Source: Pseudomonas iridis (GTDB taxonomy: Bacteria; Pseudomonadota; Gammaproteobacteria; Pseudomonadales; Pseudomonadaceae). From it: a DNA stretch of 64,000 bases. The stretch lies in contig NZ_JACXXO010000011.1 of assembly GCF_017980685.1 (NCBI RefSeq), positions 62,001 to 126,000 of the forward strand, given 5' to 3'. The position numbers and the translations under genes are program-made. Shown piece by piece: positions 35,109 through 44,495 of the stretch; the first letter of the stretch is position 1, and every line of letters begins with the position of its first letter. Under the pieces are notes generated by a model, which was not told the DNA's origin, did not search any database, and was given only the letters and a program-made list of their open reading frames with translations.

Positions 35109-35998
35109 AAATTCTACTTCTGGGGAAAAATGGCCAAATCGGTTGGGAATTGCAGCGTGCGCTCGCTCCGTTAGGAGAGTTGGTCGCCTATGGGCATAAT
35201 CCTGCTCAAGGGTTGGCTGTTGATCTTGCCGATGCTGAGGCGCTGCGTGCGGTAATACGCGCAGTCGAGCCGGACCTTATCGTTAACGCTGCCGCGTACA
35301 CAGCTGTCGATAAAGCGGAGTCAGACAAGGAGCAGGTTGATCGCGTAAACGCTCGATCTTGCGAAATCATGGCACAAGAGGCGAAGGCGCTGGGCGCCTG
35401 GCTTGTCCACTACTCAACGGATTACGTGTTCAGCGGTCTGGGTACCGAGCCTTGGAAAGAGACTGACTCTGTTGCGCCATTGAATCAGTACGGAATGAGT
35501 AAAGCGGCTGGTGAGCAGGCAATCGTTCAGTCGGGCTGTCGATATCTGATTCTTCGCACCAGTTGGGTCTATGCCCGGCGAGGCAACAATTTCGCGAAAA
35601 CGATGTTGCGGCTTGCCGAAGATCGCGAGGAGTTGAGCGTGGTATCCGATCAGGTAGGCGCGCCAACGGCAGCCGATTTGATTGCTGACGTCACCATGCT
35701 GGCGATACAGAAGGCTTTGGTCGATCCCGCTCTGATGGGTATTTATCATCTAGCGGCGCAGGGGGAGACTACTTGGTATTCCTATGCCCAGTATATCTTC
35801 GATTTTGCCCGGGCAAATGGCGAGAATCTAGCTGTTTCAAAGGTCAATCCTGTTGATTCCAGTTCTTATCCCACACCAGCGCGCCGACCGATGAATTCCC
35901 GCCTGGATACCCGAAAGCTCCGGGAGCGCTTTTTCATACACTTGCCATCTTGGCAATCAGGTCTGGATCGAGTGCTAGGAGAGATCTTGGGGAAATGA
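35105..35998 (+). CDS. rfbD: dTDP-4-dehydrorhamnose reductase
   Basis: 297-aa SDR reducing dTDP-4-keto-L-rhamnose to dTDP-L-rhamnose. It has LLGKNGQIGWEL for nucleotide binding, YSTDYVFSG and the YGMSK active-site pair. ATG 35105 overlaps rfbB. Its substrate requires the 3,5-epimerase RfbC (RmlC), which is not encoded in this window; that gene may lie elsewhere. Confidence 0.93.
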   Translation: MKILLLGKNGQIGWELQRALAPLGELVAYGHNPAQGLAVDLADAEALRAVIRAVEPDLIVNAAAYTAVDKAESDKEQVDRVNARSCEIMAQEAKALGAWLVHYSTDYVFSGLGTEPWKETDSVAPLNQYGMSKAAGEQAIVQSGCRYLILRTSWVYARRGNNFAKTMLRLAEDREELSVVSDQVGAPTAADLIADVTMLAIQKALVDPALMGIYHLAAQGETTWYSYAQYIFDFARANGENLAVSKVNPVDSSSYPTPARRPMNSRLDTRKLRERFFIHLPSWQSGLDRVLGEILGK

Positions 35999-36034
35999 GT
36001 AAATTACGAATGTATAAATGATTTTTTATCGGCT

Positions 36035-36059
36035 TAAGTGATTGCAGTAATCACTTAAA
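36035..36059 (+). terminator. 10-bp perfect inverted repeat after rfbD
   Basis: TTAAGTGATT (36035-36044) and AATCACTTAA (36050-36059) are exact inverted arms around GCAGT. The position, 37 bases after the rfbD stop and 113 before wzz, suits either an end of the rfbBD transcript or an operator for wzz. No T-tract follows on this strand, so terminator strength would be low. Confidence 0.45.
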
Positions 36060-36171
36060 CCACTAACAAGAGTCGCGTTTGTCAGATTCAATTTAACGCG
36101 AGCCGGGATGATGCGAACTCGGTGGTCACGCTATAAAAGTCATTAAATTTTCTATTCAAGGGCATCAGGAT

Positions 36172-37227
36172 ATGCAAGTCAATTCCCGAAACGAAGTTGC
36201 TGATGAAGGGCTTGATTTTTATGCCCTCGTTTCTACAATTTTGCGGCAAAAAGTTGTTATTTTGTGTTTTGCTGCATTGGGAGTTGCCATTGCGACTGCC
36301 TATGCATTTGTTGCACAGCCAATTTATGAGGCAAGATCTTTCATAACGCCGCCTACACAGAATGACATCCAAAGTCTGAACAAGGGCCGTGCCACGCTCA
36401 AGCTTCCGCCATTGGCTGTAAAGGATATTTACTCGGTATTTCTGAAAAACTTGCAGGCCGAATCCTTACGTCGCGAGTTCTTCGACACGACCTACCTGCC
36501 GGCCCAAGGGCAGAGCGATGATCCTAAAGGCAAGTTTTATGAAAGGCTGAACAAGGACCTTACGATCGCGCCGGTCGGCAAAGAGGTGAATGATCGATTC
36601 AAAGTTGTGATGCAGGATCCGGACGCACGGCGCGCGCAGCAGTGGGTAGATCAATATATCGCCAGAGCGCAGGAGCTGTCCCTGCAAGAGATCAATAAGA
36701 ACCTTGCAGGTGAGTTTGACGTCGCTGCACAGGATTTTAATCAGAAAATAAGCCTGCTTCGAGACGAAGGCGAGAGGGCCAGACAGGATTCGCTGGCGAA
36801 ACTACGCGAGGCACTGATCGTCGCCAAAGCCATTGGTCTGGAAAAGCCGCCTATTGTCAGCGGAAATCTAAATCAGTCGCTCAATATCGCGGGTAACATG
36901 GACGGTGAACTTACCTACATGCGCGGCACTAAGGCCCTCGAAGCCGAGATAGCAAATCTGCAAGTGAGAAAGTCTGACGATCCATTCATCGAGAAGCTGC
37001 GTGGTTTTGAAGCGAATTACAAATTTTACAAAAAATTGTCCCAACAATTTCGGAAGGTTAATACATTCCGCATGGATGGTGATGTTCAAATTTCCGGAGA
37101 GCCTGTGAAACCGAAAACTGCTCTGATCGTTCTGGGCGGTCTGATTGTCGGCCTCATGCTGGGAATCGTCGTCGCACTACTCCGCAATGCGCTTCTGATC
37201 AATCGGAAAGAACTGGCAGGCGTATAG
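36172..37227 (+). CDS. wzz: Wzz-type polysaccharide chain-length determinant
   Basis: 351-aa inner-membrane protein with the two-TM Wzz plan: TM1 about residues 29-50 (VILCFAALGVAIATAYAFVA), a long coiled-coil-rich periplasmic loop, and TM2 about 318-340 (ALIVLGGLIVGLMLGIVVALL) with the usual Pro/Gly-rich approach (SGEPVKPKTAL). It sets the modal length of the polymerised O-antigen together with the Wzy protein. It sits between rfbD and rfbA and is followed by its own terminator. Confidence 0.88.
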   Translation: MQVNSRNEVADEGLDFYALVSTILRQKVVILCFAALGVAIATAYAFVAQPIYEARSFITPPTQNDIQSLNKGRATLKLPPLAVKDIYSVFLKNLQAESLRREFFDTTYLPAQGQSDDPKGKFYERLNKDLTIAPVGKEVNDRFKVVMQDPDARRAQQWVDQYIARAQELSLQEINKNLAGEFDVAAQDFNQKISLLRDEGERARQDSLAKLREALIVAKAIGLEKPPIVSGNLNQSLNIAGNMDGELTYMRGTKALEAEIANLQVRKSDDPFIEKLRGFEANYKFYKKLSQQFRKVNTFRMDGDVQISGEPVKPKTALIVLGGLIVGLMLGIVVALLRNALLINRKELAGV

Positions 37228-37237
37228 GTTGGCACTA

Positions 37238-37266
37238 ATCGATAGTTTGTATCTATCGGTTTTTTA
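37238..37266 (+). terminator. Terminator of wzz
   Basis: CGATAG (37240-37245) and CTATCG (37253-37258) around a TTTGTAT loop, followed by GTTTTTTAG. The stem is A/T-rich but the T-tract is good. Confidence 0.6.
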
Positions 37267-37454
37267 GTTTGGGTTTTTTTGTCTATGAATCATGAGTTTC
37301 TGAGCCGTTCAATACTGGTTCAGAAGCCAAGGAACAACATGCTTTGCATCTGCTTCCGGCCATTCATCATTGAAACAAATGTACAATTGTGCACGGTCAG
37401 ATGATTAATGTTCCAATGTTAGTGAAAGCCTAGGATCAGGCGAGAGGGTTGAAA

Positions 37455-38333
37455 ATGAAAGGCATCATTCTGGCGGGTGGTTCAGGTACACGTTTGTATC
37501 CGCTGACAAAGGGAGTATCCAAGCAGCTGCTGCCTATCTACGACAAGCCGATGATTTTTTATCCGCTTTCGGTGCTAATGCTCGCCGGTATTCGCGAAAT
37601 CCTTGTCATTACCACCCCAGACGATCTCGCCGGTTTTCAGCGCTTGCTGGCTGACGGCGCTCAATTCGGTGTGAGTCTCAGTTATGCAGTTCAGCCTAGT
37701 CCAGATGGCCTGGCCCAGGCATTTCTTATTGGCGAAGAGTTCATCGGCGAAGACTCCGTATGCTTGGTTCTTGGCGACAATATTTTCTATGGCCAAGGCT
37801 TCACCACGATGCTTCAGGATGTTGCTACCCGCAAGAGTGGCGCAACCGTGTTCGGCTATCAGGTAAAAGATCCTGAGCGATTCGGTGTAGTGCAGTTTGA
37901 CGATGGTCGAAAGGCAATATCCATTGAAGAAAAGCCCCTGAAGCCGAAGTCCAGTTACGCAGTTACGGGCCTCTATTTTTACGACAACGATGTCATTGAA
38001 ATTGCTAAAAATGTAAAACCGTCGGAACGAGGCGAGTTGGAAATTACCTCGATCAACCAGGCCTATCTTGACCGTGGTGATTTGCAGGTAGAGCTCCTTG
38101 GCCGAGGCTTTGCGTGGCTGGATACGGGAACACACGAAAGCTTGCTGGAAGCTTCTCATTTCGTTGAAACCATTGAAAAACGTCAGGGATTCAAAATCGC
38201 CTGCTTGGAAGAGATCGCGTTCAAGAACGGCTGGTTAAGTACTGCCGAACTGTACAAAACAGCGAATGAGCTGAAGAAAAATAATTACGGGCAATACCTG
38301 CTCGGACTCATCAAAGAACATGATGAACAGTGA
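37455..38333 (+). CDS. rfbA: Glucose-1-phosphate thymidylyltransferase
   Basis: 292-aa enzyme coupling dTTP and glucose-1-phosphate to dTDP-glucose. LAGGSGTRLYPLTKGVSKQ is the nucleotidyltransferase signature; VLGDNIFYG carries the metal-binding Asp. The start is ATG 37455 with AGAGGG seven bases before it (a TTG two codons upstream is less likely). It supplies rfbB. It is preceded by a 220-bp gap after wzz that must contain a promoter. Confidence 0.95.
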   Translation: MKGIILAGGSGTRLYPLTKGVSKQLLPIYDKPMIFYPLSVLMLAGIREILVITTPDDLAGFQRLLADGAQFGVSLSYAVQPSPDGLAQAFLIGEEFIGEDSVCLVLGDNIFYGQGFTTMLQDVATRKSGATVFGYQVKDPERFGVVQFDDGRKAISIEEKPLKPKSSYAVTGLYFYDNDVIEIAKNVKPSERGELEITSINQAYLDRGDLQVELLGRGFAWLDTGTHESLLEASHFVETIEKRQGFKIACLEEIAFKNGWLSTAELYKTANELKKNNYGQYLLGLIKEHDEQ

Positions 38334-38370
38334 TTTTTTCGGTATTGATGCTCTTTATTGCAGGTGAGTC

Positions 38371-38931
38371 ATGGCGTACTTGAATGCAGCACAGCTAGAA
38401 GAAATGGGTTTCAAGAAACTCGGCAAAGGAGTCAAAATCAGCGATAAGGCCAGTATCTATAACCCAGAACTGATAGAACTAGGCGACCATACGCGAATCG
38501 ATGATTTCTGTGTGGTGTCAGGTCGTGTGATATTTGGTAACTACAACCATATTACTCCGATGTGTTTAGTAGCGGGCGGGGAGCCTGGGATAGAGTTTTC
38601 GGATTTCTGCACATTGGCGTATGGCGTAAAAGTATTCTCGCAATCAGATGACTACAGCGGCGCCACCTTGACCAACTCGCTCGTTCCGAAAAAATTCAAG
38701 AACGAGAAGTTTGAGAAAGTGACGCTCGAACGGCACGTCATAGTGGGGACGGGAGCTGTAATCATGCCCGGCGTAATTATCAGAGAGGGCTGCTCTGTAG
38801 GTGCAATGGCCTTACTGACTAAAAGTACCGAGTCATGGGGTATTTACGCAGGCATTCCGGCCGTTCGAGTGAAAGAGCGCAAGCGGGATCTTTTGGATCT
38901 GGAACAACAGTTTTTGGATGAATCAAAATGA
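38371..38931 (+). CDS. Left-handed beta-helix acyltransferase (sugar O/N-acetyltransferase family)
   Basis: 186 aa with hexapeptide-type repeats (YNPELIELGDHTRIDDFCVV, GVIIREGCSVGAMALLTKS) and the characteristic YAGIPAVRVKERK end of the Maa/VioB group. It lies directly before wecE and overlaps it by 4 nt, so the natural reading is acetylation of the amino sugar made by WecE (to dTDP-4-acetamido-4,6-dideoxyhexose). In enterobacterial ECA clusters this step is done by an unrelated GNAT protein (WecD). O-acetylation of the repeat unit is the alternative. Confidence 0.78.
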   Translation: MAYLNAAQLEEMGFKKLGKGVKISDKASIYNPELIELGDHTRIDDFCVVSGRVIFGNYNHITPMCLVAGGEPGIEFSDFCTLAYGVKVFSQSDDYSGATLTNSLVPKKFKNEKFEKVTLERHVIVGTGAVIMPGVIIREGCSVGAMALLTKSTESWGIYAGIPAVRVKERKRDLLDLEQQFLDESK

Positions 38932-40073
38932 CAGTACCATTCAACAAGCCACCTTATACTGGTAACGAAGACCAGCATGTCATCACCGCAATGCGAAGCG
39001 GAAAGATGTCGGGTGATGGCGATTTCACGCTTCGTTGCCAGGCATGGTTCGAGGCGAGGGTGGGTTGCAAGAAAGCGCTGCTGACACCTTCCTGCACTCA
39101 GGCACTCGAGATGGCGGCGTTGTTGATCGATATACAGCCAGGTGATGAAGTCATTATGCCTAGCTATACATTCGTAAGCACAGCGAACGCTTTTGTCTTG
39201 CGCGGAGCAAAGATTGTCTTCGTTGATGTTCGTGCCGACACCATGAACATTGATGAATCGTTAATTGAAGATGCAATTACTGACAAGACGAAAGCCATTG
39301 TTCCGGTTCACTACGCTGGCGTGGCCTGCGAGATGGACACAATCATGTCCATTGCCAAGCGGCATAATCTGTTCGTGATTGAAGACGCTGCCCAAGGCAT
39401 GATGTCGACCTATAAAGGGCGAGCATTGGGCACAATAGGCCACATGGCGGCCTATAGCTTTCATGAAACAAAAAACTACACCAGTGGTGGCGAAGGCGGC
39501 TTGCTTCTGATCAATGATGATCAGTTTGTTGTCAGAGCCGAAATCATCCGTGAGAAAGGCACCAATCGTAGTCTTTTCTTCCGCGGAATGATTGATAAAT
39601 ATACTTGGGTCGATGTCGGCAGCAGCTATCTTCCAGGGGAACTTCAAGCAGCTTACCTTTTTGGTCAGCTCGAAAAAGTGGATCAAATCAATAAGGCCAG
39701 GCATGTTGTTTGGAATTATTATTACCAAGCATTGCAAAAAGCATCGAATGATGGCTGCATTGAACTTCCTAGTCTTCCGGATGGATGCGTCGGCAATGCG
39801 CATATGTTTTATATAAAAGTCCGGGACATTGGAGTTCGAACTCAGGTTTTGGATATTCTAAAGAACCAGGGTGTTGGCGCTGTTTTCCATTATATCCCGT
39901 TGCACTCTGCACCTGCCGGACTGAGATTGGGTCGCTTTCATGGCGCAGATGTACATACTACTATTGAGAGTGAGCGCCTGATACGTCTGCCAATCTGGTA
40001 TGGCATGCACGAATCGGAAATGGAGCAAGTAGCTGCGGCTGTGATCGGTGCGGTAAATGCAACTTTCCAGTAA
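38928..40073 (+). CDS. wecE: dTDP-4-amino-4,6-dideoxygalactose transaminase (WecE/RffA)
   Basis: 381-aa DegT/DnrJ/EryC1/StrS PLP enzyme. The PLP Lys182 is in YSFHETKNYTSGGEGG. Long stretches recall E. coli WecE, such as PGDEVIMPSYTFVSTANAFV, PVHYAGVACEMDTIM, EKGTNRSLFFRG and NAHMFYIKVRD. It aminates dTDP-4-keto-6-deoxyglucose to dTDP-Fuc4N with glutamate as donor. The substrate comes from rfbA and rfbB in the same cluster. It overlaps the acyltransferase (4 nt) and the flippase gene (17 nt). Confidence 0.92.
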   Translation: MTVPFNKPPYTGNEDQHVITAMRSGKMSGDGDFTLRCQAWFEARVGCKKALLTPSCTQALEMAALLIDIQPGDEVIMPSYTFVSTANAFVLRGAKIVFVDVRADTMNIDESLIEDAITDKTKAIVPVHYAGVACEMDTIMSIAKRHNLFVIEDAAQGMMSTYKGRALGTIGHMAAYSFHETKNYTSGGEGGLLLINDDQFVVRAEIIREKGTNRSLFFRGMIDKYTWVDVGSSYLPGELQAAYLFGQLEKVDQINKARHVVWNYYYQALQKASNDGCIELPSLPDGCVGNAHMFYIKVRDIGVRTQVLDILKNQGVGAVFHYIPLHSAPAGLRLGRFHGADVHTTIESERLIRLPIWYGMHESEMEQVAAAVIGAVNATFQ

Positions 40074-41352
40074 GGTTGCATTGGGTGCTTCTGACAAAAA
40101 GCGTGCGCTCACCAGCGCCGCTTTTACCACCATTGCTCAGATTTCCAAGATCGGGGTGGGTTTCGCCTTTATTAAACTTATCGCGGTTTATCTCGGTGCC
40201 GGCGGTATGGGGCAACTTGGCCACTTCATGAGCGCAGTAACACTTCTGTCGTTACTTGCGGGTGGAGGGATTGTCAATGGTCTGATCAAATATGTTGCCC
40301 AGTATAAAAAGCAGCCGAAAAGACTGATGGACACAGTTGCAGTGTCAAAAGCTTATTCTTTGATATTTTGCATACTTATCTGTTTGTTGGGGTGCGTGTT
40401 TTCCAAGTTGTTATCGGAATATATATTTAAAACTCCGGACAATTACTGGATTATTATTTTTCTTTCTGTCGCTCAATTCGGATTTGCATTCACGAATCTG
40501 GTGACGGGGGTGATCAATGGGCTGCGGGACACCAAAACGTATGCAGTTATTCAAATTGTTGGGAATGTACTAGTACTGCCTGTGAGCTGGATTCTGATCA
40601 AGAATTTTCACCTTATCGGTGCTGCGCTATCGATGGTGTTTTTTTTCTCGTTTTACACGATACCGGCATTGTATTTTTATCGGCGGTCTATCTTCTTTAA
40701 GTTTTCGATCGGTTTGAAGTACGAGGCCGAAGGATTCAAGCGGCTACTGGCGTTTACATTGATGGCAGTGGTAGGTGCAGTCAGTGTCCCACTGATAGAG
40801 ATAGTAATTCGCGAACGCATCATTGAGAACGTTGGTTTTGTAGCGGCTGGCATATGGCAGGCATCCATCAAGCTATCAAGCGCTTATATGGGTTTCTTTA
40901 CCATTTTTCTTGCCGTTTATTTCATGCCAATGGTGTCAGAGAAGGCGGAAGTTGCTCATATTACGCCTTTGGTTTTAAAGTTTATGAAACTAGTCATGGC
41001 GATTTTTATATCCGGGGCGTTGGTTTTTTATGCTTTGAGACAATACCTTATACCTTTACTGCTTTCTGCAGAGTTTGTAGATCTTGAAGCCTTGATAAAA
41101 TATCAGTTGTTGGCTGATTTTTTCCGTATTTCAACCTATGTCATAAGTTTCGTTGTGGTCGCAAAGGCTGCTCTGAGGATTTACCTGATAAGTGAATTGA
41201 CTCAAGGTTTGGTTTTTTGCGGATTAAGCCTCTCTTTTCTGCACAGCGGACTGGGGGTTAAAGGAGTTTTTCTCGCTAATTTGATAATGAATATTGTGTA
41301 TTTTGTGGTTTCGATTATTGGGTTTATGATTTATAGGCGGAGGAGTGTTTGA
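40057..41352 (+). CDS. Wzx flippase, WzxE-like
   Basis: 431-aa polytopic membrane protein of the MATE/MOP flippase superfamily with about twelve hydrophobic segments. It moves undecaprenyl-linked repeat units across the inner membrane. The N-terminal LTSAAFTTIAQISKIGVGFAFIKLIAVYLGAGGMGQLGHF resembles ECA flippase WzxE (limited to similarity by eye). It follows wecE just as in ECA clusters. ATG 40057 lies inside the end of wecE. Base composition is clearly richer in A+T than the core genes, as is usual for wzx/wzy. Confidence 0.88.
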   Translation: MQLSSKVALGASDKKRALTSAAFTTIAQISKIGVGFAFIKLIAVYLGAGGMGQLGHFMSAVTLLSLLAGGGIVNGLIKYVAQYKKQPKRLMDTVAVSKAYSLIFCILICLLGCVFSKLLSEYIFKTPDNYWIIIFLSVAQFGFAFTNLVTGVINGLRDTKTYAVIQIVGNVLVLPVSWILIKNFHLIGAALSMVFFFSFYTIPALYFYRRSIFFKFSIGLKYEAEGFKRLLAFTLMAVVGAVSVPLIEIVIRERIIENVGFVAAGIWQASIKLSSAYMGFFTIFLAVYFMPMVSEKAEVAHITPLVLKFMKLVMAIFISGALVFYALRQYLIPLLLSAEFVDLEALIKYQLLADFFRISTYVISFVVVAKAALRIYLISELTQGLVFCGLSLSFLHSGLGVKGVFLANLIMNIVYFVVSIIGFMIYRRRSV

Positions 41353-42260
41353 TGTTGACCGGGAGCGTAGTGGTATCCTGCTATAATCAGGAAGATTATA
41401 TAGAAGAGTGTCTGGATAGCATACTTTCTCAAGAAATAAACTTTGACTGTGAAATCATAGTTTCGGATGACTGTTCAACTGATCGCACTCAGGAAAGGCT
41501 TCGCGCCTACTCTGATAGGCATCCGGGTAGAGTCAAACTTCTGCTCAGAGATAAAAATGTTGGCGCGGCGTTGAATTATCACGGCGTGCATAAAATGGCA
41601 TCCGGCGATGTTGTTTACCACTTTGATGGTGATGACGTCATGCTGCCAGGGAAGCTACAGCAGCAATATGATGTTTTTAAGAATAACTCAGACGTGAATG
41701 TCGTATTTCACAAGGCAGTTTATTTTTCGGACGATAATTCGTATACGTCAGAAACACAATTCCCTGAGACTGCTACAGAGATGGTGTCGTTGATCTCGCT
41801 GGAAGAAATGGCTCGTTGGGGGGCTATTGCGGTTCACAGCTCTTACGCCTATCGACGGAGTTCCAGGCGTGCGGTGATCGATCGTGAATTTATGGAATGG
41901 TTTTTTGTAATAGATTCTTTACTTCCCGATAAAAAGGCCGCTTATATAAATGCGCCGTTGGTAAGATATAGATGTAACCTGTCAGCAGGTTCTTACTTGT
42001 CTACAACTGCCGGTAAGATTAAGTCCTATACAATATATCTTAATGATTTGTATGGCTATTTTGATTCGCGGCCGGAATTAAGGGGTGATCTTTACTCTAA
42101 TTTTCTCGTCACCTTCTTAGCAATGGCAAGGTCAACTCATAAATGTACCGCCAAGAGCATGATGTTTTTATTGCGGAATTTACATTGTTTTCGACTACAC
42201 AAAATTGTTGAGACAGTAAACGTCCGAAAACGTGTCGGGCCGGAGAACAAGGTGCGGTGA
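41352..42260 (+). CDS. Glycosyltransferase family 2
   Basis: 302-aa cytoplasmic GT-A enzyme. SVVVSCYNQEDYIEECLDSIL opens the fold; VSDDCSTDRTQ and the DxD-type FDGDD (about residue 90) bind the nucleotide sugar. It adds one sugar of the O-unit; donor and acceptor are unknown. Start ATG 41352 shares bases with the flippase stop (TGATG). Low G+C. Confidence 0.87.
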   Translation: MLTGSVVVSCYNQEDYIEECLDSILSQEINFDCEIIVSDDCSTDRTQERLRAYSDRHPGRVKLLLRDKNVGAALNYHGVHKMASGDVVYHFDGDDVMLPGKLQQQYDVFKNNSDVNVVFHKAVYFSDDNSYTSETQFPETATEMVSLISLEEMARWGAIAVHSSYAYRRSSRRAVIDREFMEWFFVIDSLLPDKKAAYINAPLVRYRCNLSAGSYLSTTAGKIKSYTIYLNDLYGYFDSRPELRGDLYSNFLVTFLAMARSTHKCTAKSMMFLLRNLHCFRLHKIVETVNVRKRVGPENKVR

Positions 42261-42300
42261 TGGATGTGCATTGTGGGGCGGCAGCAATTGAGGCGATGGG

Positions 42301-43395
42301 ATGTTAAGTCTAGATCTTTACGGTACGGCGTTTTATTTGGTTAGCGCTTTTCTGTTCCTGTTTGCTGCGTTCCAAACTCTAGTGCGGAATCGTAGCGTTG
42401 TAGATGTCAATCGAGCCATTGAGCTCTTTGCTGTGTTTTTTGCAATCGCCATCGTTTCTCATGATGTGTCTAATCGACCGTTTGATATGGAGGGTGATAC
42501 GGCGGTTTATATAAATTTTTTTAATGATTTGAATTCCGGCCTGGAAAATCCCTTTCAAACATTTGAGCCGGGATTTATTGGGGTTGTGCGAGTTTTTGGG
42601 TATTTGTCACTCGACTACCAGAGTTTTTTCTATCTCATTACATTTATGTTTTTGTGGTCGTATTATTTTCTGATCAAAGCAGTATTTGGTGCTCAGTCGC
42701 GTTGGTCGTTGCTTGTTTTTGCAGCGGTTTTGTTTTACCCGTTTTTCTTTTCGTTGACTGCTAATGTTATTCGGCAAGGCTTTGCCATGTGTTTTATAAA
42801 TTTATCACTATACTGTACTGCGAGAGGGTACTGGAATCGTGGTGTGATCTTTACAATGATTGCGACTCTATTTCATAAATCATCCATCGTCTATTTTCCA
42901 GTCATTCTATTTCGACGGTTGGTCCTTAAGATTGGGGTTTCTGGTCTAGTTATATTGTGGCTCGGTTTCTCTTTGGCTTCATATCTAAAGTTGTTTGTTT
43001 TGTTGGTTGCGGCATTGTTTGATTTGTCGTTCAGTTATGGTTTGGCTGTTAACTATAATGATGTTGGTGATATTGATTATATTACTGGGTTCAGATGGGA
43101 TTTTTGGGCGTTTTCGTCGGTTGCTGTAGTCTTGCTGGTGGTTCTGAAAATGCTTGGAGGGGAGCTAAATAAGCGAGAGACGTATATTTTCTATGTCTGC
43201 GCTTTGCTTTCCTGTCTTCATATCGCAATGTTTGATGTGGCTTATAATGATAGATTTGGTGTCTACTCCTGGATCTACTATCCGTTGGAGCTGGCGTATG
43301 TCATTCGTGCGATCAGCAATAACTTTGCGAAAGGTCAGCGACGTTTTTACGCTGAACAAAAGTCTATCACTATCAAACAAGGAGAGAAATTGTGA
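42301..43395 (+). CDS. EpsG-family O-antigen polymerase (Wzy candidate)
   Basis: 364-aa membrane protein with about ten hydrophobic segments and a large periplasmic loop. FDMEGDTAVYINFFND, FEPGFIGVVRV, NVIRQGFAMCFINLSLY and ATLFHKSSIVYFP are hallmarks of the EpsG family, which replaces classical Wzy in many clusters. It would polymerise O-units in the periplasm with Wzz. It has the strongest A+T bias in the locus. AGGCGATGGG precedes ATG 42301. Confidence 0.85.
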   Translation: MLSLDLYGTAFYLVSAFLFLFAAFQTLVRNRSVVDVNRAIELFAVFFAIAIVSHDVSNRPFDMEGDTAVYINFFNDLNSGLENPFQTFEPGFIGVVRVFGYLSLDYQSFFYLITFMFLWSYYFLIKAVFGAQSRWSLLVFAAVLFYPFFFSLTANVIRQGFAMCFINLSLYCTARGYWNRGVIFTMIATLFHKSSIVYFPVILFRRLVLKIGVSGLVILWLGFSLASYLKLFVLLVAALFDLSFSYGLAVNYNDVGDIDYITGFRWDFWAFSSVAVVLLVVLKMLGGELNKRETYIFYVCALLSCLHIAMFDVAYNDRFGVYSWIYYPLELAYVIRAISNNFAKGQRRFYAEQKSITIKQGEKL

Positions 43396-44351
43396 TATTG
43401 TTGACAGGTGCTAAAGGATTCATTGGAAGCTCATTGCTTTTGCGTCTCTGTGAAGCTGGCCATAAAGTTAGAGTGGTGACCCGTTCCTCCTTCGAATGCG
43501 AGCTCGATAACGTTGAAATCATCTGTGCTGATTTGACCAACCCCGATACCGATTTTAATGCCTTACTCTGCGGCTGTGATGTGGTTTTTAATTGTGCAGG
43601 TGAAATCCACAAAGAAGAGTCTATGCGCTCTCTTCATGTTGATGCTACGGAGCGATTGGTCGCAGCTGCAAATCAAGTGGCGCAGAAAGAGCATCCCATA
43701 CACTTTGTTCAATTGAGCAGTGTAGGCGCGTACGGGCCTGCAAGAGGAATGACGCGAATCGTAAACGAACTTACGCTCGAAAATCCACAAGGTGTTTACG
43801 AAGAAACGAAAACCGCCGGGGACTCGCGAGTAACCGAAAATAGAAACAATCAGTTTTTTAGTTATACTATTTTGCGACCCTCCAATGTGTTTGGCCCGAG
43901 TATGACTAATAAGTCCCTTAGGCAGTTGGGTGAAGTTGTGCGGAAAGGGTTGTTTTTTTACATCGGTTCCGCCAAAAAAGACTCGGTGGCCACCTATATA
44001 CACGTTGACGATGTTGTCTCTGCGTTGATGCTGTGTGGGTTCGACTGCAAGGCAAAAGGTGAAATATTCAACCTCTCCAATGATTGTGCTTTATCCGATC
44101 TGATAAATGGGATGGCTGACGCGCAGGATGTTTCGAGACCTCACAGGAGTGTCCCCGAAGCCCCATTGCGTCTGATGGCCAGCATTGCCAATCGTTTTCT
44201 ACGACTGCCTGTTACTCAAGCCAGGATCGACACGCTGGTAGCCAAGACTTCTTATCCGTCGACCAAGCTGCAAGAAATCCTTGGTTTTGTCCCTGAAAGA
44301 AATGTGCCTGCCAGCATTGGTGAACTTTTCCCAGAAAAACCAGTAGCCTGA
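43392..44351 (+). CDS. NAD-dependent sugar epimerase/reductase (SDR)
   Basis: 319 aa. TGAKGFIG binds NAD(P), LSSVGAYG supplies the catalytic Ser, and YEETKTAGD in place of the YxxxK surroundings keeps Tyr and Lys. Related to WbpV/GalE-type nucleotide-sugar epimerases and 4-ketoreductases; possible substrates are UDP-4-keto-6-deoxy-HexNAc (from WbpM) or a dTDP sugar. A second, more typical member lies at 49,715. The start is GTG 43392, overlapping the polymerase stop (GTGA). Confidence 0.82.
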   Translation: MILLTGAKGFIGSSLLLRLCEAGHKVRVVTRSSFECELDNVEIICADLTNPDTDFNALLCGCDVVFNCAGEIHKEESMRSLHVDATERLVAAANQVAQKEHPIHFVQLSSVGAYGPARGMTRIVNELTLENPQGVYEETKTAGDSRVTENRNNQFFSYTILRPSNVFGPSMTNKSLRQLGEVVRKGLFFYIGSAKKDSVATYIHVDDVVSALMLCGFDCKAKGEIFNLSNDCALSDLINGMADAQDVSRPHRSVPEAPLRLMASIANRFLRLPVTQARIDTLVAKTSYPSTKLQEILGFVPERNVPASIGELFPEKPVA

Positions 44352-44495
44352 TCAGGGGCATATTGATTGTTTTACGAGACCGGTTGCCTCAGAATGTAAG
44401 CTATAATTCTGGGCATGTCTTAAGACTACAAGTATTGGAATTTGCTGGGTTTACGTGGGTATGGTCGGCGCCAAGTCATTGAAGGGAGATTTTCA

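Noticed and set aside
36088..36372. 94-codon minus-strand frame before wzz
   Set aside because: Overlaps the wzz start and promoter region; no ribosome site.
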